Positions 1 through 8,107 are shown, counted from the first letter of the stretch. The stretch: 64,000 nt of DNA from Streptomyces spinosus (GCF_020400655.1 NZ_JAINRC010000007.1:1-64000), one strand, 5' to 3'. The notes: generated by a model from the letters alone, not told the origin. Made by a program: numbers and translations.

Positions 1-90
1 GACTTCTCCATTTCGAGGGACTGCGTCGACCTCTTGAGTCGACCGGCCACCTAATATAGACGACCGGTCTACTTCAGTCAAACGCCAGCA
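1..90 (-). promoter_or_regulatory. Promoter/operator region of an off-window minus-strand gene
   Basis: Read on the minus strand, this stretch resembles the DNA in front of the aldo/keto reductase at 46753: both carry GACCGGTC palindromes, a shared CCGGTCG..TCAAG..GTCGACG string and a TCAAA block. A Shine-Dalgarno-like GGAGAAG lies at about 4-10, so the start codon of the off-window gene is probably only a few bases left of position 1. Inference: that gene is the partner of the duplicated AKR-SDR module. Confidence 0.45.
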
Positions 91-110
91 GGTCGCGCAG
101 ACAGACAGTG

Positions 111-155
111 CGCCGCTCACCCCAAGGCGCCGCTCACCCCAAGGCGCCGCTCACC
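111..155. repeat. Short tandem repeat, 17-bp unit, about 2.6 copies
   Basis: The 17-bp unit CGCCGCTCACCCCAAGG occurs at 111-127 and 128-144, with a partial third copy to 155. It lies in the gap downstream of the LysR gene and upstream of the off-window gene. No coding role is visible. Confidence 0.8.
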
Positions 156-255
156 TCGCGCCGACAGCTCCGGGACGCCGGCCGTCGGGCCCGGGCCGCG
201 GGCGAGGTGGTGGCCCCGGGTGCGGCGGTACCGGGCCCGGCTACGGCGGAACCGG

Positions 256-1170
256 TCAGCGGCGGTACGGGTCGTCGTCGGGGAGCCATGCGTCCGGGTC
301 GTCCAGGCCGCAGTCGCCGACTCCCTGCGTGAGGGCGTCCACGGTGTCGAGCACGGCCGCGCGCTTCTCGTCGCGGCGCCACACCAGGGACCACGTCCAG
401 TAGATCTTCGGCCCGGACACGGGGCGCGCGACCAGGTCGGGGGGCAGCGATGCCCCTTGCGCCTTGGGGCAGTTGAGGACCGGGCGGCGCGCACGGCGCA
501 CGTGGTCGAAGAAGCCCGGACCGGTGATCCCCCCGTCGGAGACGCGCACCGTACGGGCGCCGGTGTCGCGGGCCAGCCCCTCGGCGTAGACGTTCCAGGA
601 CGACCATGTCGTGACGTCGGTGTCCGTGAGGACGAGGAGGTCCCGGGCGCGGACGTCGTCCGGCTGACGGCCTGCGGAGACCGCGTACAGGCGGTCCGCG
701 CCGACGAGCCGGGCGTCGAGGCCGCGTTCGTCCAGGTCCTGCCGGCGGACCCAGCACACCGCGAGGTCGAGACTGCCGTCCGCGACCCGGGCCGCCTGGG
801 TGTGCGAGGGCGCGATCCACGCGTCGACGTGCACCCGGGCCACGGCCGAGGTCCGGGCCGTCAGGTCGGGTGGCAGCCAGTTGACGTAGCCGATCCGGAC
901 GGACTCCGAGCCGGCGATCCTGGCGGCGCGGCTCCGCAGGTCCTCCGCGCGCTCGAGCAGGTCGCGCGCCTGCGGCAGGAGTGCCGCACCGGCGGCCGTG
1001 AGGGCGACCGAGCGGCGGTCGCGGTCGAAGAGCCGCACGCCGAGGTCGCGTTCCAACGCCTTGATCTGCTGGGACAGCGACGGACCGGCTATGAGCAGCC
1101 GGTCCGCGGCACGCCCGAAGTTGAGGTCCTCGGCCACCGCTACGAAGTACCGCAACTGACGCAACTCCAT
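256..1170 (-). CDS. LysR-family transcriptional regulator
   Basis: The 304-residue product begins MELRQLRYFVAVAE and has the classic N-terminal winged helix-turn-helix (about residues 1-60, with AADRL and SLSQQIKALE), followed by a periplasmic-binding-like effector domain. Length and layout fit the LysR family. The ATG at 1170 is preferred; an in-frame ATG lies at 1179. A TAGCAT -10-like box sits 7 nt upstream of 1170, so the mRNA may be leaderless. It is divergent from the SDR at 1405 and is its likely regulator. The related SDR module at 46753-47802 has no LysR gene, so this gene looks inserted into, or lost from, one copy of the module. The ligand is unknown. Confidence 0.9.
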   Translation of the reverse strand: MELRQLRYFVAVAEDLNFGRAADRLLIAGPSLSQQIKALERDLGVRLFDRDRRSVALTAAGAALLPQARDLLERAEDLRSRAARIAGSESVRIGYVNWLPPDLTARTSAVARVHVDAWIAPSHTQAARVADGSLDLAVCWVRRQDLDERGLDARLVGADRLYAVSAGRQPDDVRARDLLVLTDTDVTTWSSWNVYAEGLARDTGARTVRVSDGGITGPGFFDHVRRARRPVLNCPKAQGASLPPDLVARPVSGPKIYWTWSLVWRRDEKRAAVLDTVDALTQGVGDCGLDDPDAWLPDDDPYRR

Positions 1171-1224
1171 GAGGCCCATGCTACGGAGCGACGATCGACG
1201 GGACAGCACGGGGGCACCTCCGTG

Positions 1225-1248
1225 ACGTGTTGGCTCGCAGGTGGTAGG
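1225..1248. promoter_or_regulatory. Conserved element between LysR and SDR genes
   Basis: An imperfect inverted repeat ACGTGT-N6-GCAGGT is followed by GGTAGG. The same element, with a perfect ACCTGT-N6-ACAGGT repeat, lies upstream of the paralogous SDR at 46880-46903. The surrounding DNA (GCTC.CAGGTGGTAGG, then GAATTA) is also shared. It is a candidate operator for the divergent LysR protein or for another regulator common to both SDR genes. Confidence 0.5.
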
Positions 1249-1404
1249 CACAGGCTCCCACCGCAGGCCAGATGGGGTAAAAGGGCGCTCCCGCGCGAAA
1301 TGAGACGGAATTAGCCGACTGGTCGTCTGGTTGTCCGACGTGACCGCCCGACGAGGACCGGTCGGCACCACCACCGTCACACTCCGAGAACGAGGAAGGC
1401 CCTC

Positions 1405-2118
1405 ATGAGCAACTCCGGCAAGAAGGTCGCCGTCATCACCGGTGCGTCCCAGGGCATCGGCGCGGGGCTGGTCGAGGCGTACCGCAAGCTCGGTTACGCC
1501 GTCGTCGCCACCTCGCGGACGATCGCCGCATCGGACGACCCGGACGTCGTCACCCTTCAGGGCGACATCGCCGAGCCCGCCACGGCCGAGCGCGTCGCCG
1601 CCGCCGCGATCGAGCGGTTCGGCCGCATCGACACCCTGGTCAACAACGCCGGCATCTTCGTCGCCAAGCCGTTCACCGAGTACACCCAGGAGGACTACGA
1701 CGCGGTCACGGGCGTCAACCTGACCGGGTTCTTCCGGATCACCCAGCTCGCCGTCGAGCAGATGCTCCGTCAGGGCGGCGGTCACGTCGTCCAGATCACC
1801 ACGAGCCTGGTCGACCACGCCCTCTCCGCGGTGCCCTCGGCACTGGCCTCCCTGACCAAGGGCGGCCTCCAGTCCGCCACGAAGGCTCTGGCCATCGAGT
1901 ACGCGACCCGGGGAATTCGCAGCAACGCCGTCTCCCTGGGTGTCATCAAGACCCCGATGCACTCCGAGGAGTACTTCGAGACGCTCGCCGCCCTGCACCC
2001 GGTCGGACGGATGGGTGAGATCAGCGACACCGTCGACGCGGTCCTCTACCTGGAGAACGCGCCGTTCGTCACCGGCGAGGTCCTGCACGTCGACGGCGGC
2101 CAGAGCGCCGGCCACTGA
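1405..2118 (+). CDS. Short-chain dehydrogenase/reductase lacking the catalytic Tyr
   Basis: This 237-residue SDR has the Rossmann glycine motif TGASQGIG (about residues 13-20), the NNAG motif and a GEVLHVDGG C-terminal segment. The catalytic Ser region (ITTS) and Lys (SLTKGG) are present, but the YxxxK tyrosine is replaced by Ala (ALASLTK), so canonical SDR hydride-transfer chemistry is doubtful. The same change occurs in its paralogue at 47089-47802, which is the same length and roughly 80% identical by eye. It is divergent from the LysR gene and ends before a strong hairpin. Substrate unknown. It may be a reductase subgroup with altered chemistry, or a binding protein. Confidence 0.85.
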   Translation: MSNSGKKVAVITGASQGIGAGLVEAYRKLGYAVVATSRTIAASDDPDVVTLQGDIAEPATAERVAAAAIERFGRIDTLVNNAGIFVAKPFTEYTQEDYDAVTGVNLTGFFRITQLAVEQMLRQGGGHVVQITTSLVDHALSAVPSALASLTKGGLQSATKALAIEYATRGIRSNAVSLGVIKTPMHSEEYFETLAALHPVGRMGEISDTVDAVLYLENAPFVTGEVLHVDGGQSAGH

Positions 2119-2164
2119 CGCCTGGCCCGGCGGTCACCCGTCGCCGGATCCCTCAGGCACCTCG

Positions 2165-2200
2165 GCAGGCCGCCGACCACAAGCGTGATCGGCGGCCTGC
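2165..2200 (+). terminator. Intrinsic terminator after the SDR gene
   Basis: A perfect 12-bp stem (GCAGGCCGCCGA / TCGGCGGCCTGC) with a 12-nt loop lies 47 nt after the SDR stop, followed by a weakly T-containing stretch. Confidence 0.75.
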
Positions 2201-2227
2201 TTCGCGCGTTTCAGGGTGTTATGCCAC

Positions 2228-2271
2228 CTAATCAATAGAGCCCGGCGGATCGGCGTCGATACGATGACCGC
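2228..2271 (+). promoter_or_regulatory. TetR promoter with operator and leaderless -10 box
   Basis: The imperfect palindrome CTAATCAATAG (2228-2238) closely resembles CTATTGAATAG at 3712-3722 upstream of the SnoaL-like gene. Both are preceded by CC or ACC. A -10 box TACGAT (2260-2265) lies exactly 6 nt before the ATG at 2272, implying a leaderless transcript. Inference: TetR autoregulation plus control of the 3632 gene. Confidence 0.5.
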
Positions 2272-2919
2272 ATGCCCGCCAAACGCCCGTATGTCTCTCC
2301 CCTGCGCCAGCAGGCAGCCGCCCGCACGCGCGCGGAGATCCTGCGGTGCGCCACCGACCTGTTCGCCGCGCGCGGTTACGGCAGGGTCACCGTGGCGGAC
2401 ATCGCGGCGGCGAGCGGAGTCTCGGCCAAGACGGTCTTCGCCAGCGTGGGCAGCAAGGGCGACATCCTGGACGAGATCGTGGACCAGGGCGTGGTCGCGT
2501 CGGACTACGAGAAGACCATGCGGCGCGTGCTCGCTCTGCGCACGCCGGAAGCCGTCCTGGAGGCGCTGGCGCGGGGCACGCGGATCGGCAACGAAGGACA
2601 GTTCCAGATCCACGAAGCGATCCGGGCGGCTCTGCCCGTCCACGAGAACGGCGAGGCTCTGTGGGAACGGGCGACCTCGGCCTACCGTGAGGCCCTTCGG
2701 ACAGCCGCTCGCCACTTGCACACTCTGCCCCCGGCACCCGACCGTCCCGAGGAGGAGACGGCGGATCTCCTCTGGTTCTGGTTCGGCCCGACCGGCTGGC
2801 GCACCCTGGTGTTGGAGAACGGCTGGTCCTGGGAGCGGGCGGAGGCCTTTCTGCTGCACACGGCCGTCGCGACCCTGCTGCGTCGCACATCCGCCCCGGA
2901 AGACCGGCCGTCCGAGTAG
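2272..2919 (+). CDS. TetR-family transcriptional regulator
   Basis: The 215-residue protein has a TetR N-terminal helix-turn-helix at about residues 15-62 (RAEILRCATDLFAARGYG...VADIAAASGVSAKTVFASVGSKGDI) and a variable helical ligand domain. It starts at ATG 2272, 6 nt after a TACGAT -10 box with no Shine-Dalgarno sequence. It is convergent with the SnoaL-like gene at 3060-3632, and both genes have a related short palindrome in their promoters. The ligand cannot be inferred. Confidence 0.9.
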   Translation: MPAKRPYVSPLRQQAAARTRAEILRCATDLFAARGYGRVTVADIAAASGVSAKTVFASVGSKGDILDEIVDQGVVASDYEKTMRRVLALRTPEAVLEALARGTRIGNEGQFQIHEAIRAALPVHENGEALWERATSAYREALRTAARHLHTLPPAPDRPEEETADLLWFWFGPTGWRTLVLENGWSWERAEAFLLHTAVATLLRRTSAPEDRPSE

Positions 2920-3006
2920 CGGGCCGGATCGGCCACGGCCGTCACCGTCGAGGTGCCGATCCCCTGTGTCCCGGTCCCCGGTCGGCCCGGGGCCGACTGA
3001 CGGCAC

Positions 3007-3055
3007 ACGTGCCTGCCCCCGCCGGCCGGTGCGGTGCACCGGGCGCGGGGGCACG
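3007..3055. terminator. Bidirectional hairpin between convergent genes
   Basis: ACGTGCC and CCCCCGC at the left pair, with a 2-nt bulge, against GCGCGGGGGCACGT at the right. It sits between the TetR stop (2919) and the SnoaL-like stop (3060) and can serve both strands. Confidence 0.6.
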
Positions 3056-3059
3056 TCGT

Positions 3060-3632
3060 TCACACCGTGGTGTCGCGCGGCAGTGCCGCGGCGGCCTCGG
3101 CCGCTCGTGTCGTGACCTCGGCGGCGGCTTTGGCGGCCCGGCCGGTGACCCGCCAGGACAGCATGCGCAGCCCGGCGGCCGGGCCGGGGGGAAAGACGCC
3201 CAGCTGACCGAGCATGGTGATGTCGTCCCGCACGGCTTCGTGCCGGACGACCTTGCCGTCTCGCAGGTCCAGCACGTGGATCTGCTCGAAGTCGATCTCG
3301 CGGCCGGTGGGAGGCACGACCTGGTCGACTCCCTGGGCGTTGAAGAGGACGAAGGCACCGGTGTGCCGGCCCCGCATGCGCAGCCGTACCCATGCCTGGG
3401 AGTCGTTGGTGACGATGTCGGTCACGGGCAGCCGGAGGTCGTCGAACGCGTACCGCATCCACGCGCTGGAGGCGAGCACGCCCGCCGGCCCCGGGATGCG
3501 GCAGGCCGGAGGAGACACCGCCGCCTCGCGGTTGTGGAACTCGTCGTGGACGACTTCGGCGGCCAGCGCCGGGTCACCGGTCTCCAGGACCTTGAAGAGC
3601 GCGTGACCGAGGTCGGAGGCGTGCATCGCCAT
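3060..3632 (-). CDS. SnoaL-like / NTF2-fold protein
   Basis: The 190-residue protein has an NTF2-like (ester cyclase, SnoaL-type) core in residues about 1-145: a helical start (SDLGHALFKVLETGDPALAAEVVHDEFHNRE), a central WMRYAFDDLRLPVTDIV strand region and FEQIHVLDLRDGKVVRHEAVRDD near the C-terminus of the fold. The last 40 residues are Ala-rich and look disordered. Proteins of this fold include polyketide cyclases and hydratases, but most have no known substrate. The promoter carries a CTATTGAATAG palindrome shared with the TetR gene, its probable repressor. Confidence 0.75.
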   Translation of the reverse strand: MAMHASDLGHALFKVLETGDPALAAEVVHDEFHNREAAVSPPACRIPGPAGVLASSAWMRYAFDDLRLPVTDIVTNDSQAWVRLRMRGRHTGAFVLFNAQGVDQVVPPTGREIDFEQIHVLDLRDGKVVRHEAVRDDITMLGQLGVFPPGPAAGLRMLSWRVTGRAAKAAAEVTTRAAEAAAALPRDTTV

Positions 3633-3711
3633 GGGGTCTTGCCTTCCCTCTGCGGTGGGCTGCGGACGGACGCCCGCGAGAGCGTCCCGCTCAATCAGGG
3701 TTACACATTAC

Positions 3712-3722
3712 CTATTGAATAG
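3712..3722. promoter_or_regulatory. Candidate TetR operator upstream of the SnoaL-like gene
   Basis: CTATTGAATAG is palindromic around its central base, sits in an AT-rich patch 80-90 nt upstream of the ATG at 3632, and matches CTAATCAATAG in the TetR gene's own promoter at 9 of 11 positions. Confidence 0.5.
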
Positions 3723-3788
3723 TGAGTGTATGAACCTTCATGTGGGGCGAGGCCGCGCCCCCTCGGCGGCAGACTCTCGGACAGACGG

Positions 3789-3893
3789 TCAGCGGCCGGG
3801 AAACCGCTGCGTGATCTCGGGGGGGACCCAGCCCTTGCCGTCCGGGTCACTGAAGGTGGCGTAGAGGACCCGTAGCCGGCAGGGCTCGGCAGG
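3789..3893 (-). pseudogene. 3' remnant of a VOC (glyoxalase-like) family gene
   Basis: Minus-strand translation ending at the stop at 3789 gives VLYATFSDPDGKGWVPPEITQ then RFPGR. The FSDPDGNGW...EIT.R.PGR ending is typical of VOC-superfamily proteins in actinobacteria. Nothing upstream of about 30 codons is recognisable. The fragment is in frame with, and directly follows, the stop codon of the NmrA-like gene at 3894, so a deletion probably fused the tail of a lost VOC gene to the end of its neighbour. Confidence 0.65.
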
Positions 3894-4799
3894 TCAGCCC
3901 AGGTAGAAGTCCCTGCGTGCCGCCACGAACTCCTCGATCGTCCGGGCCGGGATGCCGGTCAGACGCTCGACGTCGTCCGACGCCCGGTCGTAGCGGTTCT
4001 CCTGGTGCAGGCGGCACATGGTGAGGATGTGCTGCTCGACGTGTGACGGCAGGCCGATCGTGGAGAGCGTCTCCTCGCGCCACTGCTCCAGCGGCACGTC
4101 CACGTACGAGACCGGCCGGCCCAGCGCCCTCGCGAAGACCTCGGCCATCTCCGTCATGTCGAGCGTGCGCGGGCCGGTCAGTTCGTAGACGTGCCCCACG
4201 TGCGGGGCGGGCTCGCGCAGCACGGTGGCGATCACCCGGGCGACGTCGTCCGCGGCGACCGGCGAGGTACGCCCCGAGCCGAAGGGCAGTTCGAGCGTGC
4301 CCCGCGCGGGAATCGTCCGTGCCGGGAGCGTGGTGAACAGGGGGTTGTCCAGGAACGAGGTCGGACGGATGTGCACCACCGGCAGCCCCGACCAGTCGAA
4401 CACCTGCTCCGCCAGCCAGTGCAGCCGCTGCTGGTGGGACTCGGCCGTACTCGTGGCGGTCATCTGCGACACGGTCATCTGCGACAGGTCGACCAGGGCC
4501 TCCAACGTGCCGTACTCCCGGGCGACGCTCGCCACGACGGTCGCCGCCAGGAGGTGGTCCGGTGAGACGGGCATGGCGAAGTACATGCTCCGGGCGCCCT
4601 CCAGGGCGGCCGCGACGGTCTCGGGGCGCGTGAGGTCACCGAGGACGACCTCGACCCCGAGGGCACGGAGCCGCGCGGCCCGGTCGTCGTCCCGGCGGAC
4701 CAGTACGCGTACGGGCACGTCGTGCGCGCGCAGCCTCTCGACGACCACGCGGCCTACGCCGCCCGCTCCTGCGATGAGAGTGGGGTGATGGGCAGCCAT
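3894..4799 (-). CDS. NmrA-like NAD(P)-binding protein
   Basis: The 301-residue product has an N-terminal Rossmann fold with the glycine-rich motif AGAGGVGRVV (about residues 9-18), followed by the NmrA/atypical-SDR pattern (VRRDDDRAARLRALGVEVVLGDL, SMYFAMPVSP, HIRPTSFLDN, YELTGPRTLDMTEMAEVFARALGRPVSYV). These proteins act as NAD(P)H-quinone or redox-sensing reductases. ATG 4799 is chosen because GAAGGAG lies 8-9 nt upstream; longer in-frame starts to 4952 lack a site. It is divergent from the GH92 gene, with a palindrome between them, and is followed in frame by a VOC remnant. Confidence 0.85.
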   Translation of the reverse strand: MAAHHPTLIAGAGGVGRVVVERLRAHDVPVRVLVRRDDDRAARLRALGVEVVLGDLTRPETVAAALEGARSMYFAMPVSPDHLLAATVVASVAREYGTLEALVDLSQMTVSQMTATSTAESHQQRLHWLAEQVFDWSGLPVVHIRPTSFLDNPLFTTLPARTIPARGTLELPFGSGRTSPVAADDVARVIATVLREPAPHVGHVYELTGPRTLDMTEMAEVFARALGRPVSYVDVPLEQWREETLSTIGLPSHVEQHILTMCRLHQENRYDRASDDVERLTGIPARTIEEFVAARRDFYLG

Positions 4800-4936
4800 G
4801 GGTTCTGTCTCCTTCTTCGGGACTGGGCGGGATCGCGTGCGCGTCGCGCACGGAACCGGGGACGCCGCCGTTCGGCGGAGCTCCGGTGGGCGCCGCGGGA
4901 AGGCCGGGCGAGGGGTGTGGTGACCCCTTGAATTAG

Positions 4937-4948
4937 GAGCATATGCTC
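4937..4948. promoter_or_regulatory. Perfect 12-bp palindrome in a divergent promoter
   Basis: GAGCATATGCTC lies in an AT-rich patch between the divergent NmrA-like (start 4799) and GH92 (start 5083) genes. It is a candidate operator for an unlinked regulator; its target direction is unknown. Confidence 0.4.
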
Positions 4949-5082
4949 GCATTGGGCGGAGGGCAAGCGACGCTCTCCATGCCGTCCCGGTCCCGGTGCA
5001 CGAGGATCACACGGGATGTCCTCGCGTCGTTCACACCCCGTCCGGCGTGCTGCTGTGGGATCCCTGTGTGATCAAGACTTCC

Positions 5083-8000
5083 ATGAAGCGTCTCGTCATA
5101 GCCGGTCTGGCGGCCGCGGTGACGGGCACCGCGACCGTCACCGCCCCGGCGGCCACGGCCGCGCCACCTGCCAGGGTGACCGATCCCGTGGGCTACGTAG
5201 ACCCGTTGATCGGCTCCTCCGGGGGCGGCAACACCTACCCCGGGGCGGTCCGGCCGCTCGGCATGATCTCCTGGAGCCCGACGAACACCGCGGGTGACCA
5301 GACGAACGCCGCCGGCGCCAACGGCTACGCGTACGACACACCGCGCGTCCGGGGCTTCGGCCTCACCCACGTCAACGGCGCGGGCTGCCACCCCGGAGCC
5401 GCGGGCGACATCCCGATCATGCCCTTCGTCGGCGCCGTCACGTCCTCCCCCAGCGCCGATGCCAAGGACGAGGTCTACGCCTCCGGCTTCAGTCACGCCC
5501 ACGAGAAGGCCGCACCGGGCCGGTACACCGTGACGCTCGACTCGGGCGCCACGGCGGACCTCTCGGTCACCACCCGCGCGGGCGTCGGCGAGTTCACCTT
5601 CCCCAAGGGCTCCGACGCCAACCTGCTGTTCCGTGTCTCCAACTCGCTCAACGGCAGCGAGGACGCGGAGATCCACATCGACCCCGCCCACCACAGGGTG
5701 ACGGGCTCCGTGCTGACCGGCGCGTTCTGCGGGCGCCGCGCCAACGGCGGAACCAACAACCGCAAGAGCTACTACCGGCTGCACTTCGTGGCCACCTTCG
5801 ACCGCGCCTTCACGAGCAACGGCACGTGGGTCGACGGCGACCTGCGTCCCGGAAGCACCTTCGCCGAGGGCGGCGAGGGCTACGCCACCGGAGCGGACCG
5901 CGCCGGCCGCGGATCCGGCGGCTACGTCGGCTTCGACACCTCCACCGACGCCGGCGTGCGCATGAAGGTGGGCATCTCCTACACCAGTCTCGGCGCCGCC
6001 GAGAAGAACCTCGCCCACGAGGTCGGGGAGCACGACGACGTCGACTCCGTCGCCGCGGACGCCCGCCGCGACTGGAACCGTCAGCTGCGCTCCATCGAGG
6101 TGTCCGGTGGCGCCGACGACACCCGTACCGCCTTCTACACGGCGCTGTACCACGTCTTCCTCGAACCCAACGTCACCAACGACGTCGGCGGTACCTACCC
6201 GGGCGCCGACCTGAAGACCCACCGGCTGCCGCACGGCCAGCGCGCCCAGTACGGGAACTTCTCCGGCTGGGACGAGTACCGTGCGCGCACCCAGCTGCTC
6301 GCACTGCTCAAGCCGCGGGTCGCCGGCGACTTCGCCCAGTCCCTGTACAACCTGGCCCGGCAGAACGGCGGTGTCTGGGACCGCTGGGTGCACGTGAACG
6401 GTCCCACCCACGTGATGACCGGCGACCCCTCGGCCCCCGTCCTGGCGGGCTTCTACTCCCTCGGCGTCCGCAACTTCGACGTCCGCGGCGCCTTCGACTC
6501 GCTCGTGCGCCAGGCGACCGTCCCCCACCCCGACGGCCTGTCGGACAAGGGCTGCCCGGGACAGTGCGAGGGCCAGCGCCCGAACCTGGCCGAGTACCTG
6601 CGCCTGGGGTACGCGCCCCAGGACGTCTGCCACTGCTGGGGCGGCGCGGCGGAGACCCTGGAGGACTCCGCCGCCGACTTCGCCCTCGCGGACTGGGCCG
6701 AGCGGCTGGGCCGCACCGCCGAACACCAGTCGCTGATCACGCGGGCGAGCTGGTGGCGCAACACCTTCAACCCGTCGGCCGGCGCCGACGGCGGCTACCA
6801 GCAGGCGCGCAAGGCCGACGGCACCTGGCAGTGGCCGTTCTCGCCGACCTCGGACACCGGGTTCGCCCAGGGGTCGAGCGCCACGTACACGTGGATGGTG
6901 CAGCACGACGTCTCCGGCCTGGCCGCGGCCATGGGCGGCAGGCAGCGGGCGGCCGAGCGGCTCGACGCGTTCTTCCACCGTGCCGACGGTTCCTGGGCGA
7001 CCGGTGGCGACGCGTCGCGCTACGACCCGACGAACGAGCCCGGCATCCACACCCCGTGGCTCTACAACGCCCTGGGCCGGCCGTGGAAGACGCAGGAGAC
7101 CGTCCGCGCGATGGCCTCGCGTGTCTATGGAACCGGCCCCAAGGGTCTTCCGGGCAACGACGACCTCGGCACGATGTCGGCCTGGTACGTGTTCGCCTCG
7201 CTGGGCATGTACCCGCAGACCCCGAGCCGCGCCGAGATGCTGCTGTCGAGCCCGGTGTTCCCGAAGGCCCGCATCAGGCGGGACGGCGGTGCCACCCTCA
7301 CCGTCACCGCGCCGCGGGCCTCCGCCGAGAACGTCTACGTGCGAGGCGTCCGGGTCGACGGCCGTCCGCAGACCCGTTCCTGGCTGGCGGAGTCGGTGCT
7401 CGACCACGGCGGTGACGTCGTGGTGGACGTGGGTGCCACGCCCGACAGCTCCTGGGGGACGCGCCCGGACGACCTCCCGGTGGACCATGTTCCGGCCGCC
7501 GCGACCCCGGTGCCCAACCTGCCCGCGCGGTGCACTGTTTCGGGATCTTCCTGCGCGCAGGACCTGACCGGCCAGTACGACACCGACGGCGTGTCCACCG
7601 CGGGCGCCAGGCAACAGGGCGACCTCGACGGCAAGGGGTGGAGCTTCCCGGCGGACCAGTTGCCGGCGCCCGGACTCGCCTCGGTCGGCGGGCACGCCTA
7701 CCGCATCCCCGAGACCTCGGGCACGGCCGGGAACTTCCTCGCTCTGCGCGGCCAACGGACCTATCTGACGCCCGGCCGCTACTCCGCGCTCGACCTGCTG
7801 GTCACCGCCGTGAACGGGGACCAGCACGCCGACGTCACCATCCGGTACACCGACGGCACCACGTCCACGGTGCCGCTCGCCGTCACGGACTGGGCGGGCA
7901 CGACACCCCACTTCGGTGAGGACACGGCGCTGACGACGACCACCCGCTACCGCGTCGACGGGACAGCGGACGGGCGGGCCGTGCGGATCTGGCACGTGGC

Positions 8001-8091
8001 CCTGCCCGTCGATCCGCGGCGGACGGCCGAGTCGGTGACCTCGACGGCGGTGGGCGACGTGAAGGTCTTCGCCCTGAGCGGCCGGGCCTGA
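5083..8091 (+). CDS. Secreted GH92-family alpha-mannosidase
   Basis: The 1002-residue product starts with a Sec signal peptide (MKRLVIAGLAAAVTGTATV...ATAAPPA), so it is secreted. Its body matches GH92 exo-alpha-1,2-mannosidases: YVDPLIGSSGGGNTYPGAV at the mature N-terminus, GFGLTHVNGAGC, LYHVFLEPNVTNDVGG, GWDEYRARTQLLAL, PGNDDLGTMSAWYVFASLGMYP and DGGATLTVTAPRASAENVYV. A C-terminal accessory module of about 180 residues follows a linker, possibly carbohydrate-binding. It probably trims alpha-mannosides from fungal or yeast glycans. ATG 5083 is preferred; an in-frame GTG lies at 5068. No sugar transporter is adjacent. Confidence 0.92.
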   Translation: MKRLVIAGLAAAVTGTATVTAPAATAAPPARVTDPVGYVDPLIGSSGGGNTYPGAVRPLGMISWSPTNTAGDQTNAAGANGYAYDTPRVRGFGLTHVNGAGCHPGAAGDIPIMPFVGAVTSSPSADAKDEVYASGFSHAHEKAAPGRYTVTLDSGATADLSVTTRAGVGEFTFPKGSDANLLFRVSNSLNGSEDAEIHIDPAHHRVTGSVLTGAFCGRRANGGTNNRKSYYRLHFVATFDRAFTSNGTWVDGDLRPGSTFAEGGEGYATGADRAGRGSGGYVGFDTSTDAGVRMKVGISYTSLGAAEKNLAHEVGEHDDVDSVAADARRDWNRQLRSIEVSGGADDTRTAFYTALYHVFLEPNVTNDVGGTYPGADLKTHRLPHGQRAQYGNFSGWDEYRARTQLLALLKPRVAGDFAQSLYNLARQNGGVWDRWVHVNGPTHVMTGDPSAPVLAGFYSLGVRNFDVRGAFDSLVRQATVPHPDGLSDKGCPGQCEGQRPNLAEYLRLGYAPQDVCHCWGGAAETLEDSAADFALADWAERLGRTAEHQSLITRASWWRNTFNPSAGADGGYQQARKADGTWQWPFSPTSDTGFAQGSSATYTWMVQHDVSGLAAAMGGRQRAAERLDAFFHRADGSWATGGDASRYDPTNEPGIHTPWLYNALGRPWKTQETVRAMASRVYGTGPKGLPGNDDLGTMSAWYVFASLGMYPQTPSRAEMLLSSPVFPKARIRRDGGATLTVTAPRASAENVYVRGVRVDGRPQTRSWLAESVLDHGGDVVVDVGATPDSSWGTRPDDLPVDHVPAAATPVPNLPARCTVSGSSCAQDLTGQYDTDGVSTAGARQQGDLDGKGWSFPADQLPAPGLASVGGHAYRIPETSGTAGNFLALRGQRTYLTPGRYSALDLLVTAVNGDQHADVTIRYTDGTTSTVPLAVTDWAGTTPHFGEDTALTTTTRYRVDGTADGRAVRIWHVALPVDPRRTAESVTSTAVGDVKVFALSGRA

Positions 8092-8107
8092 TACCCGGGC
8101 CCCGGGT

